64,000 nt of DNA from Rubrolithibacter danxiaensis (GCF_047272945.1 NZ_JBKOPS010000003.1:310001-374000); one strand, 5' to 3'; counted from the stretch's first letter, positions 34,344 to 42,892 are shown. The notes: generated by a model from the sequence alone, not told the origin. Numbers and translations: made by a program.

Positions 34344-34358
34344 CAGGTTTAAAACCTG
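34344..34358. promoter_or_regulatory. Palindrome at the predicted 5' end of the uppS-bamA transcript
   Basis: CAGGTTTAAAACCTG is a 15-base palindrome (7-bp arms) that abuts the -7 box at 34359-34366, so it would span or follow the transcription start. It could be an operator or a 5' mRNA hairpin. The identical 15 bases recur inside the terminator at 8745-8773. Confidence 0.4.
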
Positions 34359-34366
34359 CAAAGGTA
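34359..34366 (-). promoter_or_regulatory. Predicted -7 box of the uppS-bamA-ompH operon
   Basis: On the minus strand TACCTTTG matches TAnnTTTG exactly and lies 74 bases upstream of the uppS ATG (34284). No -33 TTG at standard spacing was found. It implies an untranslated leader of roughly 65-70 bases that begins with the palindrome. Confidence 0.5.
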
Positions 34367-34480
34367 AAATAAATTGCAGCTTTTCTATTAGATAATTGAA
34401 AATCAAGTTATAGAGCAATTACCTGAACGGTGTCAGTTAAGTTCTACTTAATTTTCTTTAAATATAAATACTTTTAAGAT

Positions 34481-35266
34481 TTAAAAATTATAGCATTTAT
34501 CCGACAGGAACGTGTAGGTAAGGCTAAAACCCACAAACATATAAGTATCCCGTTTCCTGAAATCGCCCCTCTGGGTACCGGTTATGCCGATATGACTTGC
34601 AGACCTATCTGATAAAGCTACCGCAGTGGGATTTATTAAGGTTGAATAATTGGGATAAATGTTGCTGACATCATCCAGATAATCGGTAAAAGCGGTACGA
34701 TAACCTATTTCGCCTATTAGGTTCCATTTACCGGTGATATTATATTTTACACCTGCACCAAAAGGAACTGACAACGCATATGTTTTATACGGATTTTGAA
34801 TATCCTGTCCTTCTGTACCATATAAATTCAGTTCATACTCATCTCCGTTCAATTTGGTTTTAGGATTAAAAATTACGGTTCCTATGCCGGTAAACAGGTA
34901 TGGAGAATACCTTTTTTTACTAACAGAAGGTATATAGTTAAAAAAATTAAACTCTAACTGTAAAGACACCTCATCCACCGGCGAATAAAAACTAAGGTTT
35001 CTTTCTTTAAAATGTTCGTTTTTTGAAAGCGAATCTGCTGCCTGGATCTTGCCATGCATAAAACCCAATTTTATGGACCAGTAAGGGTCGATATTCCATT
35101 TAAGCTGGCCGCCTAAAGAAATATCTTTTACTTTATATGGAGTTACCGGATTTAAATCTCCCATATAAGCCGAACTACCCAAAAAGCCACCCATCTCCCA
35201 GCTTTGTGCAAAAACAGGATTCAGCAGGAAGACACAGATTGAACTCAGGCAAAAAAACCGCAGCAT
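34481..35266 (-). CDS. porG: PorG-like outer-membrane protein of type IX secretion (DUF6089)
   Basis: A 261-aa protein with a signal peptide ending at NPVFAQ. The N-terminus has WEMGGFLGSSAYMGDLNP, the family's opening strand, followed by alternating beta strands (PYLFTGIGTVIFNPKTK, WNLIGEIGYRTAFTDYLDDV) and a closing strand MFVGFSLTYTFL. It is a small outer-membrane barrel of the DUF6089 family, which includes PorG of the type IX secretion system. In many Bacteroidota it lies between nadK and uppS/bamA, as here (nadK is 3 bases upstream). Assignment is by family and synteny; biochemical role in secretion is inferred. Confidence 0.78.
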   Translation of the reverse strand: MLRFFCLSSICVFLLNPVFAQSWEMGGFLGSSAYMGDLNPVTPYKVKDISLGGQLKWNIDPYWSIKLGFMHGKIQAADSLSKNEHFKERNLSFYSPVDEVSLQLEFNFFNYIPSVSKKRYSPYLFTGIGTVIFNPKTKLNGDEYELNLYGTEGQDIQNPYKTYALSVPFGAGVKYNITGKWNLIGEIGYRTAFTDYLDDVSNIYPNYSTLINPTAVALSDRSASHIGITGTQRGDFRKRDTYMFVGFSLTYTFLSDKCYNF

Positions 35267-35269
35267 GTT

Positions 35270-36151
35270 TTAATAGTTTCGGGCATCTATTCCCCAAAGC
35301 AACTTATTCCTCAAAGTTGATAAATAAGTTTCATTATTTAAGCGTACCAGGTTTATGTTGAAATCGGCTTTACGAATGCTGAACTTAAGAGAACTGTCGA
35401 TAACTTCAGTTCTTGAGTCGCAGGATAAAAGATATTTTGAGCTGCGGTCTTCAATTTCAAACGAAAGGACGTTGGAATCTGAAATCACAACCGGCCTTAC
35501 ATTCAGATTATGAGGAGAAATGGGTGTAATTACAAAGTTTTCTGATTGAGGAAAAATAATTGGGCCGCCGCAGCTTAACGAATAAGCAGTAGAGCCAGTG
35601 GGTGTTGCAACAATTAATCCATCTGCCCAGTAAGAATTCAGATATTCACCATTAAGAAAGGCATGAATGGTCATCATTGCAGAATTATCCCGGCGATGAA
35701 TGGTGATATCGTTCAGAGCGAAATTTTCATTTTGAAATAAATTGCGTTCCGAATCTACACGTATCAAGTCCCTGTTATCTAAGGTAAATTCCCTGTTTAC
35801 CAGGCTTTGTATTGCTGATTTTATATCATCTTTATTTATAGTAGCTAAAAACCCAAGCCTGCCAAAATTTATACCGATGATAGGAATTTGCGAATCGCGT
35901 ACAAGCGACACAGTATCCAGTAAAGTTCCGTCTCCGCCTAATGACAATAAAACATCTACCTGTCCTTTTAACTCCTCATAAGTTCTGAATATATGAAGCT
36001 TTTTAGGGAAATAAACCTTTCCTGCAATGAACTGGCTGAATTTATCAAATACATACAGATCTATGGAGTATAATCCCATGTAATCAAATATCTGCTGAAC
36101 GTAGGGAAGAGCTGTATCGCTGAATTGACGGCCGTAGATTGCGATTTTCAT
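35270..36151 (-). CDS. nadK: NAD kinase
   Basis: A 293-aa cytoplasmic enzyme that phosphorylates NAD to NADP. It has LLSLGGDGTLLDTV (the GGDGT ATP/NAD motif), IGINFGRLGFLATI, and ATPTGSTAYSLSCGGPII in the C-terminal beta-rich domain. All expected positions are intact. It is 3 bases upstream of porG and 37 bases downstream of the CBS-domain gene, placing it in a probable operon with them. Confidence 0.95.
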   Translation of the reverse strand: MKIAIYGRQFSDTALPYVQQIFDYMGLYSIDLYVFDKFSQFIAGKVYFPKKLHIFRTYEELKGQVDVLLSLGGDGTLLDTVSLVRDSQIPIIGINFGRLGFLATINKDDIKSAIQSLVNREFTLDNRDLIRVDSERNLFQNENFALNDITIHRRDNSAMMTIHAFLNGEYLNSYWADGLIVATPTGSTAYSLSCGGPIIFPQSENFVITPISPHNLNVRPVVISDSNVLSFEIEDRSSKYLLSCDSRTEVIDSSLKFSIRKADFNINLVRLNNETYLSTLRNKLLWGIDARNY

Positions 36152-36188
36152 CCAAATTTATTTATCGAAGTTGTCCGGGCACTAGTAC

Positions 36189-36851
36189 CTAAATACCGAG
36201 ATAATTCATTAACTGATCATAACGATCTGTATGGCCCGTATCCGCTTTAATATCCTGAAAAGTTTCTTTAACTATGTAATTATACCGTTGAAAAGACGCA
36301 ACAATGGCTGTTAAGTCCAGAAGGTTAACTTTCAATGTTACTTCCAGACGGGTAGAATCAGCAAATGATTGAATATAGGAACTTAAAATCTGGGCATTAT
36401 TTGATTCTACAATCTGTGAAATATGCGACAAGGAATTTTCGCGGCTGCTGATCTCCAGCACAATTATTCCACCAGGCTCTTTAACTGAAGTAAGAGTTGC
36501 CATGTATTCAACCAAAGAATTAAGAGAAATCAGACCCAGGTAATTCTTCTGCTCGTCTAAAACAGGAATTACACTTAACTTCTTCTCATAGGAGGTTCGA
36601 ATAGCATCATATATATGCTGCTCAGCGTTAACACAAACGTTATTTAAAGACAATGTCAGTTCGCCGACAGCAGTTTGATAATCCGGAACTTCAATAATAT
36701 CCTCATCTGAAATCAGACCCAGAAACTGCTTGTCATCCACTATCGGCAAATGGCTTACGCGAAATTCAGCCATCCTGTCAAAAACTTTCTGAACGGAGTC
36801 AGAAGTTTTTAACGGTGGAATGCTATCTGATAATAATTCGCGTGCAACCAT
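36189..36851 (-). CDS. CBS-domain pair protein with ACT-like C-terminus
   Basis: A 220-aa cytoplasmic protein. Residues 1-135 form a pair of CBS domains (VQKVFDRMAEFRVSHLPIVD and IRTSYEKKLSVIPVLDEQ), which bind adenosyl nucleotides. The last 85 residues (IIVLEISSRENSLSHISQIV and onward) look like an ACT-type regulatory fold. No catalytic domain is attached, so it is probably a stand-alone energy or nucleotide sensor. It starts at ATG 36851, touching the stop of the hydrolase gene (36852), and leads into nadK. A link to NAD(P) level control is possible but inferred. Confidence 0.82.
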   Translation of the reverse strand: MVARELLSDSIPPLKTSDSVQKVFDRMAEFRVSHLPIVDDKQFLGLISDEDIIEVPDYQTAVGELTLSLNNVCVNAEQHIYDAIRTSYEKKLSVIPVLDEQKNYLGLISLNSLVEYMATLTSVKEPGGIIVLEISSRENSLSHISQIVESNNAQILSSYIQSFADSTRLEVTLKVNLLDLTAIVASFQRYNYIVKETFQDIKADTGHTDRYDQLMNYLGI

Positions 36852-37616
36852 TTATTTAAGCAATATGCGGTTTAAAAACTTGTCCAGATACATATTAAAC
36901 TCTTCGGGCTGCTCCATCATAGGTGCATGGCCGCATTTATCAATCCAGTTTAACTCTGAATTTGGCAACAACTGGTGAAACTCTTGCGCAACTTCCGGAG
37001 GAGTAACACGATCATTTTTCCCCCAAATTAAAGAGACCGGTATAGTTATCTTATGCAATTCTTTTGCCATATTATGCCGGATTGCTGATTTTGCCATTGC
37101 GAGTATCCGTATTACCCTGTTACGGTCGTTTACTGTTTCAAAAACCTCGTCAACCAATTCCTTTGTAGCTGTTTTAGGGTCGTAAAAGGTAAATTCTGTT
37201 TTTTCCTTAATAAAGTCATAGCTTTCTCTGCGTGGAAAAGAGCCGCCAAAAGAATTTTCATACAAACCGGAACTTCCTGCAAGAACAAGTGCTTTCACTT
37301 CTTCGGGATGTGCCAGCGTTAATACCAAACCTACATGGCCGCCCAGTGAGTTTCCTAAAAGGGTTACCTGATCTAATTTTTTAAAACGTATAAATTTATG
37401 AACATGTTTGGCTAAACTTTTTACGCCTGTTGTTAATAATGGCATTTCATAAATGGGCAGCATGGGAATGATGATACGGTAACGTGTTCTGAAATTAACA
37501 ACAACGCTTTCCCAATTGCTTAAAGCACCCATTAAACCATGAAGCAACAACAGTACCTGGCCCTCGCCTTCTTCGATGTATTTAAACCCATTTTCTTCTT
37601 TTACTGTAAACTCCAT
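36852..37616 (-). CDS. Alpha/beta-hydrolase
   Basis: A 254-aa cytoplasmic hydrolase. It has the HGLMGALSNWESVV oxyanion region, the nucleophile elbow LLGNSLGGHVGL (Ser), SLIWGKNDRVTPPE (Asp) and DKCGHAPMMEQPEEF (His). All three catalytic residues are present. It resembles bacterial esterases/acylhydrolases of the MhpC/BioH type; the natural substrate is unknown. It starts at ATG 37616 and opens the run hydrolase-CBS-nadK-porG. Confidence 0.85.
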   Translation of the reverse strand: MEFTVKEENGFKYIEEGEGQVLLLLHGLMGALSNWESVVVNFRTRYRIIIPMLPIYEMPLLTTGVKSLAKHVHKFIRFKKLDQVTLLGNSLGGHVGLVLTLAHPEEVKALVLAGSSGLYENSFGGSFPRRESYDFIKEKTEFTFYDPKTATKELVDEVFETVNDRNRVIRILAMAKSAIRHNMAKELHKITIPVSLIWGKNDRVTPPEVAQEFHQLLPNSELNWIDKCGHAPMMEQPEEFNMYLDKFLNRILLK

Positions 37617-37725
37617 AGATTATTTGAGACTATGCAAATGTTATTAACGATTGGTAAAAAAATTAAAAATAATTAATTGTATGTAAAACAGTACTGCGAT
37701 TATAACAAAGAAACAACAAATAATT

Positions 37726-38175
37726 TTACGATAGCAATTCTTTTACAACTTCAGAAATAGCCTTGCCATCTGCTTTTCCTGCTAATTCTTTATTAGCCAG
37801 CCCCATCACTTTCCCCATATCTTTTATACTGGAGGCTCCTGTACGCGAAACAATTTCTGAGATATAATTTTTAATCTCTTCTTTATCCATTTGCCTAGGT
37901 AAGTATGCTTCAATTACTTCCTGTTCTTCTATCTCCACTTTATAAAGATCTTCCCGGTTTTGCGTTTTATATATTTCTGCCGATTCTTTACGTTGTTTTA
38001 CTAATTTTTGAAGCACCCGGATTTCGGTTTCTTCACTTAAATCCTCTGAAGCCCCTTTCTCGGTTCTGGCCAGTAAAAGAGCCGCTTTAACAGCACGCAA
38101 CCCGCGTAAACGAGCCTCATCTTTTGCCAGCATTGCTCCTTTTATATCCTGATCTATTTTTTGTTGTAATGACAT
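37726..38175 (-). CDS. GatB/YqeY-domain protein
   Basis: A 149-aa cytoplasmic protein covering the whole YqeY fold. The helical N-terminus (LQQKIDQDIKGAMLAKDEARL) and the C-terminal helical domain (MGKVMGLANKELAGKADGKA) match the tail of GatB, which binds tRNA in the amidotransferase. Stand-alone YqeY proteins are common; the function is unsettled. It starts at ATG 38175 and is not coupled to the hydrolase gene (109 bases apart). Confidence 0.9.
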   Translation of the reverse strand: MSLQQKIDQDIKGAMLAKDEARLRGLRAVKAALLLARTEKGASEDLSEETEIRVLQKLVKQRKESAEIYKTQNREDLYKVEIEEQEVIEAYLPRQMDKEEIKNYISEIVSRTGASSIKDMGKVMGLANKELAGKADGKAISEVVKELLS

Positions 38176-38209
38176 TTAGATTTTATTGTTGTATTGCTTA
38201 ATTGTTGTG

Positions 38210-38217
38210 CAAAATTA
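38210..38217 (-). promoter_or_regulatory. Predicted -7 box of the YqeY gene
   Basis: On the minus strand TAATTTTG matches TAnnTTTG, 34 bases upstream of the ATG at 38175. The -33 region would overlap the end of the SDR gene; no TTG at standard spacing is seen. Confidence 0.4.
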
Positions 38218-38228
38218 TCCTTTTTAAC

Positions 38229-38987
38229 TTAATCACGCCTGATATTTGTAGCTGTTGCCTGGGCTGCAGGCATTATTACCAGTTCATTTATATTTACGTG
38301 GGCAGGCCTGTTTACGGCAAACCATATTGTTTCAGCTATATCAGCAGCAATTAATGGTTCAAACCCTTCATACACTTTTCCAGCCCGCTGTTTATCGCCT
38401 TTAAAACGCACTTCCGAAAATTCCGTTTCTACCGCCCCGGGATGGATTCCTGTTACTTTAATTCCATAAGGTAATAAATCAATACGCATTGCTTTATTCA
38501 AAGCATCCACAGCATGTTTGGTTGCACAATATACGTTTCCTTTCGGATAAACTTCTTTCCCGGCAATTGATCCCAAATTAATAATATGGCCCAACTTTCG
38601 TTCAACCATCCATTGCGATACTATTTTAGTTACATACAATAATCCTTTAATGTTTGTATCAATCATCACATCCCAATCATCGGTACTGCCTTCATCTATC
38701 GGATCAAGCCCCTGACTTAAACCGGCGTTATTAATCAGTACATCTACTTTTTTCCATTCTTTGGGCAGCTGATCCAGATTAGCCTGAACTGCGGCTTTAT
38801 CACGAACGTCAAAATTTAAGCTTATTGTTTTAACAGGATACGTTTTTTCCAGATCATCAGAAAGCTTTTTTAGCCGGTCAGCTCTTCTGCCGGTTAAAAT
38901 AAGATTGAAATTATTTGAAGCAAAGGTATGAGCACATGCTTCGCCAATCCCGGCTGTGGCCCCTGTAATCAGTGCAATTCTGGACAT
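38229..38987 (-). CDS. Short-chain dehydrogenase/reductase (YdfG-like)
   Basis: A 252-aa NAD(P)-dependent oxidoreductase. It has ITGATAGIGEACAHTF (nucleotide binding), LINNAGLSQG (NNAG), and NLGSIAGKEVYPKGNVYCATKHAVDAL, with catalytic Ser, Tyr and Lys (Y-x-x-x-K). The overall pattern is closest to YdfG, which oxidises 3-hydroxy acids such as L-allo-threonine and serine. The substrate is not proven. Starts at ATG 38987; monocistronic, with convergent/tandem neighbours unrelated. Confidence 0.88.
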   Translation of the reverse strand: MSRIALITGATAGIGEACAHTFASNNFNLILTGRRADRLKKLSDDLEKTYPVKTISLNFDVRDKAAVQANLDQLPKEWKKVDVLINNAGLSQGLDPIDEGSTDDWDVMIDTNIKGLLYVTKIVSQWMVERKLGHIINLGSIAGKEVYPKGNVYCATKHAVDALNKAMRIDLLPYGIKVTGIHPGAVETEFSEVRFKGDKQRAGKVYEGFEPLIAADIAETIWFAVNRPAHVNINELVIMPAAQATATNIRRD

Positions 38988-39055
38988 AACAAGTTTTACT
39001 TTTCGAAATTACATTTTTTTAGCTATCAAAACAGGAATTGAAAAAAGAGAATATT

Positions 39056-39784
39056 TTACTCGAAATACAGACTAAACTGCAAATTTCTAAGAAAAAGTTT
39101 ATCCAGGGGAGATGAATAAGGATTTACTTCGGATTTCAACACGCTGTTTACTGAGTTAGAAAGCTTAATTTCAGGAGAAAGCTTAAAAAATTCAAAATAA
39201 AAATCGAAGCCTATACCAGCTTCGTACGATAAAATTCCACGTTTATTTTTTACAAACTTCTCTGAAAAATCCAGCCCCTCATCGTTGGTTTTCTTTTTAG
39301 AAATAATATCTACCGAATATTTTAATCCCCCGATCAGGTATGCCCTGAAGTTATTCCTGCGGTCAGATTTTAGCTTTATTCCAATGGGCAGATCGATCAT
39401 GGTAGCGGAAACTTTCTTCTGCCTGAATTGAGTGGTATCAAGGTAATTATAGTCCAGCAACCTGTCCGTAAATACCATTGCCGGTGTAAAACGAAGATTG
39501 GCATGATCGCCCAAAGCGAGGTCGCTTACAAAACCTAAACCGAAGCCGGGAGTTGGAGGCGAACTGATCGAGTAAAGTGAATCTGAAACCAGTGCATTGG
39601 TTTCGGGGTCTGTAAAAGGAGCACGCCAGTCCTTCTTTTTCAATATTTTATACTCAGAGCTAATGTATTGAAAAGTAAATCCGAAATGGAGCAGTTCGTT
39701 ATCAACTCCTCCTCCCCAGTTCTGTGCAAACAAGGACAAACGCATCAATACAAGAATCGCTATCAGCGTAAAGCGTTTTATCAT
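39056..39784 (-). CDS. porT: PorT-family outer-membrane protein of type IX secretion
   Basis: A 242-aa exported protein with a signal peptide ending at LSLFAQ. The mature protein alternates beta strands (LHFGFTFQYISSEYKILKK, LGFVSDLALGDHANLRFTPA, LSYEAGIGFDFYFEFFKLSP, LRNLQFSLYFE), giving an eight-stranded outer-membrane barrel. It overlaps ubiE by 4 bases (39781-39784). A porT gene next to ubiE is a recurring Bacteroidota arrangement. PorT is required for export of T9SS cargo in Porphyromonas. The assignment is by family look and synteny. Confidence 0.8.
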   Translation of the reverse strand: MIKRFTLIAILVLMRLSLFAQNWGGGVDNELLHFGFTFQYISSEYKILKKKDWRAPFTDPETNALVSDSLYSISSPPTPGFGLGFVSDLALGDHANLRFTPAMVFTDRLLDYNYLDTTQFRQKKVSATMIDLPIGIKLKSDRRNNFRAYLIGGLKYSVDIISKKKTNDEGLDFSEKFVKNKRGILSYEAGIGFDFYFEFFKLSPEIKLSNSVNSVLKSEVNPYSSPLDKLFLRNLQFSLYFE

Positions 39785-40512
39785 TTAACTCCTGTATAAA
39801 TAGAACAGATACCAAACGCCAGAGGGCGGTTTCTGGTATTTTTATAGCCTACTTTTTCCATTAAAGCAGTAAATTTTTTTCCATCCGGAAATGCTTCAAC
39901 AGATTCTGGCAAATAAGAATAGGCGCTGCTGTCTTTTGAAAACAACTTGCCGATGCCAGGTGTAATATAGTGAAAATAGAAATTATACAGCTGCTTTACC
40001 GGGAATACCCGCGGCTTTGAAAACTCGAGGATTACTACTTTCCCTCCTGATTTTAATACCCGGTGCATGTCTTCTAAACCTTTTTCAAGGTTTTCAAAAT
40101 TTCGCACACCAAAAGCTACAGTAATGGCGTCGAAGGTATTGTCTTCAAATAAAAGTTTTTCCGAATCTCCCAGCTGCACTTCAAAAATTTGCTGCAGGTT
40201 GCGCTTTCGGATCTTTTCTGCAGCTACATCCAGCATTCCCCGGGAGATATCTACCCCGATTATCTTCTCAGGTTTCAATATCCGGATGGCTTCAAACCCA
40301 AAATCGCCAGTTCCTGTAGCCACATCCAGAATTTTTTGCGGCTTTGTACTTACTAATTCCCTGATAGCCTTTTTACGCCAGATTACATCAATGCCTAAAG
40401 ACAAAAAATGATTTAAAAAATCGTACGTTTTCGAAATATTGTTAAACATACTCGCTACCTGTTCTTTTTTAGTAGCATTCGGATCTTTATACGGAGTAAC
40501 TGTTTCTGGCAT
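39781..40512 (-). CDS. ubiE: Demethylmenaquinone/ubiquinone methyltransferase
   Basis: A 243-aa SAM-dependent C-methyltransferase for the last step of menaquinone synthesis. It has VATGTGDFGFEAIRI (SAM motif I), VDISRGMLDVAAEKI, VTVAFGVRNFENLE (the RNF signature of UbiE) and KSGGKVVILEFSKPR. All are typical. Bacteroidota make menaquinone, so the menaquinone role (menG) is the likelier. A -7 box at 40520-40527 lies 7 bases from the ATG. A prenyltransferase gene for the same pathway is nearby on the other strand. Confidence 0.94.
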   Translation of the reverse strand: MPETVTPYKDPNATKKEQVASMFNNISKTYDFLNHFLSLGIDVIWRKKAIRELVSTKPQKILDVATGTGDFGFEAIRILKPEKIIGVDISRGMLDVAAEKIRKRNLQQIFEVQLGDSEKLLFEDNTFDAITVAFGVRNFENLEKGLEDMHRVLKSGGKVVILEFSKPRVFPVKQLYNFYFHYITPGIGKLFSKDSSAYSYLPESVEAFPDGKKFTALMEKVGYKNTRNRPLAFGICSIYTGVK

Positions 40513-40519
40513 AATGAAG

Positions 40520-40527
40520 CAAAGATA
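40520..40527 (-). promoter_or_regulatory. Predicted -7 box of ubiE-porT
   Basis: On the minus strand TATCTTTG is an exact TAnnTTTG box, 7 bases upstream of the ubiE ATG (40512), implying a very short leader. Confidence 0.5.
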
Positions 40528-40628
40528 AGGTAAAAGGTTGGAGGTGAAAGGTAAAAGTGGAGAGCCAGAAGCTTAAAGTTCGCTATTTGACATAATGTGC
40601 TCTGCTCTCTGCTCTCAGAACTAATTTC

Positions 40629-40636
40629 TACCTTTG
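40629..40636 (+). promoter_or_regulatory. Predicted -7 box of engB
   Basis: TACCTTTG matches TAnnTTTG and ends 5 bases before the chosen engB ATG at 40642, suggesting a near-leaderless transcript. No -33 TTG at standard spacing. Confidence 0.45.
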
Positions 40637-40641
40637 TATCA

Positions 40642-41256
40642 ATGATTATAAAATCGGCTGAATTTAAGTGCAGCAATACACGAACAGATAAGCTTCCGCC
40701 ACCGGCATTACCTGAATATGCTTTTATCGGAAGATCGAATGTTGGCAAGTCGTCTCTGATAAACATGCTTACTCAGAAAAAAGGCCTGGCAAAAACGTCG
40801 CAAACACCGGGAAAAACACAGCTTATCAATCATTTTTTGATAAATGAAAACTGGTACCTGGTAGACCTGCCCGGATATGGTTATGCAAAAACCTCCAGAA
40901 GTAACAGAAATGACTGGGAAAGATTTATCCGTTTCTATCTTAAAAACCGGGAAAGCTTACAATGTGTATTTGTTTTAATTGACAGCAGGCTAGAGCCGCA
41001 AAAAGTTGATCTTGATTTTTGTTTCTGGCTTGGCGAACAGGGAATTCCCTTTGTTCTGATTTTTACTAAATCGGATAAGCAGTCCGCTTTAAAAACTCAG
41101 CAAAACGCAGAGAAGTTTAAAAAGGCGTTACTGCAGTTCTTTGAAGAATTTCCAGCCGCATTTATTACTTCTTCCGAAACTCAACAGGGCCGTGAAGAAG
41201 TACTTGCTTTTATAGAAGATATCAATAACAAATTCATTTCTCCATTGGAAAGTTAA
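40642..41256 (+). CDS. engB: Ribosome biogenesis GTPase YsxC/EngB
   Basis: A 204-aa GTPase needed for 50S ribosome assembly. The five G motifs are FIGRSNVGKSSLINML (G1), TSQTPGKTQLIN (G2), LVDLPGYGYAKTS (G3), IFTKSDKQS (G4) and ITSSETQ (G5). I start at ATG 40642, because the in-frame start at 40597 would add 15 residues that cross the -7 box. It is divergent from ubiE and in line with the prenyltransferase gene 49 bases downstream. Confidence 0.94.
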   Translation: MIIKSAEFKCSNTRTDKLPPPALPEYAFIGRSNVGKSSLINMLTQKKGLAKTSQTPGKTQLINHFLINENWYLVDLPGYGYAKTSRSNRNDWERFIRFYLKNRESLQCVFVLIDSRLEPQKVDLDFCFWLGEQGIPFVLIFTKSDKQSALKTQQNAEKFKKALLQFFEEFPAAFITSSETQQGREEVLAFIEDINNKFISPLES

Positions 41257-41305
41257 TAAGGTGTACAACAAAAAAAGAATCAATAAAAGGGAACATTAAA
41301 AAACA

Positions 41306-42166
41306 ATGAAAAAATACCTTTCGCTCGTTCTGTTTGCTCATACTATTTTTGCAATGCCGTTTGCCTTTATCGGCTTTTTTCTTGCTGTTACCACTACCGA
41401 TCATACATTCAGCCTGAGTAAATTGATACTGATGGTCCTTTGCATGGTATTTGCCCGTAATTCGGCCATGGCTTTTAACAGGTATCTCGACAGGGATTTT
41501 GATGCCAAAAATCCACGTACGGTCATTCGTGATATCCCTGCGGGAAGGATTCCGGCAAAAAACGCACTTATTTTCACGCTGATCAATTGCCTTCTGTTTA
41601 TTTCTACTACTTACTTTATCAATACTCTTTGTTTTTATTTATCGCCCGTAGCACTGGCAACAGTTTTAGGTTACAGTTATACTAAAAGGTTTACACCGCT
41701 TTGCCATATTGTGCTGGGTACGGGTTTAGGGCTGGCTCCGATCGGTGCTTATCTAGTTGTTGCAGGAGAATTCAATTTACTGCCAGTCTTTTTCTCCCTT
41801 GCAGTATTATGCTGGGTAAGTGGTTTTGATATTATTTACGCCTTGCAGGACGATGAATTCGATAAACAGGAAAATCTGCATTCTATTCCGGCCTGGCTAG
41901 GTCGAAAAAAAGCGCTTACAGTTTCTTCTGTTCTGCACATATTTTCCGTCATTTTTGTTATTCTGCCTTTATTCTATGCTCCATTAAGCTGGTTTTATAT
42001 AGCAGGAGTTATTTTCTTTATCGGGTTGTTGATTTACCAGCACAGCCTTGTAAAACCTACCGATTTAAGTAAGGTAAACCTTGCATTTGGGACAACCAAT
42101 GGCATTGCCTCCGTTATTTTTGCTGTTTGTTTTCTTTTGGATGCTTATTTTAGAAGTAATTTCTAA
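41306..42166 (+). CDS. UbiA-family prenyltransferase (MqnP/UbiA-like)
   Basis: An inner-membrane prenyltransferase of 286 aa with eight or nine helices. It has both Asp-rich motifs: AFNRYLDRDFDAKNPRT and DIIYALQDDEFDKQ. Members of this branch are named 4-hydroxybenzoate prenyltransferase in databases, but in menaquinone makers they act on menaquinone precursors (MqnP in the futalosine route). Which pathway operates is not shown here. Proximity to ubiE supports quinone synthesis. Starts at ATG 41306. Confidence 0.82.
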   Translation: MKKYLSLVLFAHTIFAMPFAFIGFFLAVTTTDHTFSLSKLILMVLCMVFARNSAMAFNRYLDRDFDAKNPRTVIRDIPAGRIPAKNALIFTLINCLLFISTTYFINTLCFYLSPVALATVLGYSYTKRFTPLCHIVLGTGLGLAPIGAYLVVAGEFNLLPVFFSLAVLCWVSGFDIIYALQDDEFDKQENLHSIPAWLGRKKALTVSSVLHIFSVIFVILPLFYAPLSWFYIAGVIFFIGLLIYQHSLVKPTDLSKVNLAFGTTNGIASVIFAVCFLLDAYFRSNF

Positions 42167-42177
42167 AACTCCTATCT

Positions 42178-42816
42178 ATGAAAATAGTAACAGAACGCCA
42201 GCTGGAGATTTACAGGGCCTTTTTAACCCGATATGTAACTTTTACAGAGGAGGAGTGGGCTATATTTCAAAGCTTTCTTCAGCTGAAAAGCATAAAGAAA
42301 AAGGAAAATTTTGTCGAAACAGGTAAAGTCTGTACAGAAGTTGGATTCATTTTAGAAGGATCAGTACGCATCTACCATATTAAGGACGGCCAGGAAATAA
42401 CCGGTTATTTTTGCCTGGAAAACGAACTCATAAGCTCGTATAAAAGCTTTCTGAACCAAAATCCTTCCAATTGTTATATCGAAGCGCTGGAAAATACTGA
42501 AATAATTATTTTTTCTAAAAATGCCCTTGGACAACTTTTAAATAACCCGCTTATTAACTATAAAATGGAACGATTCGGCCGCCTTGTAGCTGAAGAACTT
42601 CTCTGTTGTTACGATGACCGTGTATTTTCTTTCGTCACTCAAACTCCTGAAGAACGTTATCTCCAGCTTCTTCAGTATGGCAGAAATATTCTTAAACGTA
42701 TTCCACAGCATTATATAGCAAATTACTTAGGCATTACCCCTGTTTCGCTTTCGCGGATACGAAAACGGATTCTGGAACCAGCTTCGGGATTGCTTGTAAA
42801 CGGCGCTTTAGAGTAA
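42178..42816 (+). CDS. Crp/Fnr-family transcriptional regulator
   Basis: A 212-aa regulator. Residues 25-130 form a cyclic-nucleotide-type jelly roll (KKENFVETGKVCTEVGFILE and GYFCLENELISSYKSFLNQ). The C-terminal helix-turn-helix is compact: HYIANYLGITPVSLSRIRKR. No cysteine cluster or clear cAMP-binding Arg-Ser pair is seen, so the ligand is unknown. It lies 11 bases after the prenyltransferase gene and 106 bases before an NAD(P)-dependent epimerase-like gene that probably belongs to its regulon. The ATG at 42178 follows with no obvious promoter. Confidence 0.8.
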   Translation: MKIVTERQLEIYRAFLTRYVTFTEEEWAIFQSFLQLKSIKKKENFVETGKVCTEVGFILEGSVRIYHIKDGQEITGYFCLENELISSYKSFLNQNPSNCYIEALENTEIIIFSKNALGQLLNNPLINYKMERFGRLVAEELLCCYDDRVFSFVTQTPEERYLQLLQYGRNILKRIPQHYIANYLGITPVSLSRIRKRILEPASGLLVNGALE

Positions 42817-42892
42817 GGCTCCTTCTACATTCAATTTTAGTTCCCTTTCAAATTCTTATCTTTTGTTAACGTTTTAGCCAAATTGCTCCAAC

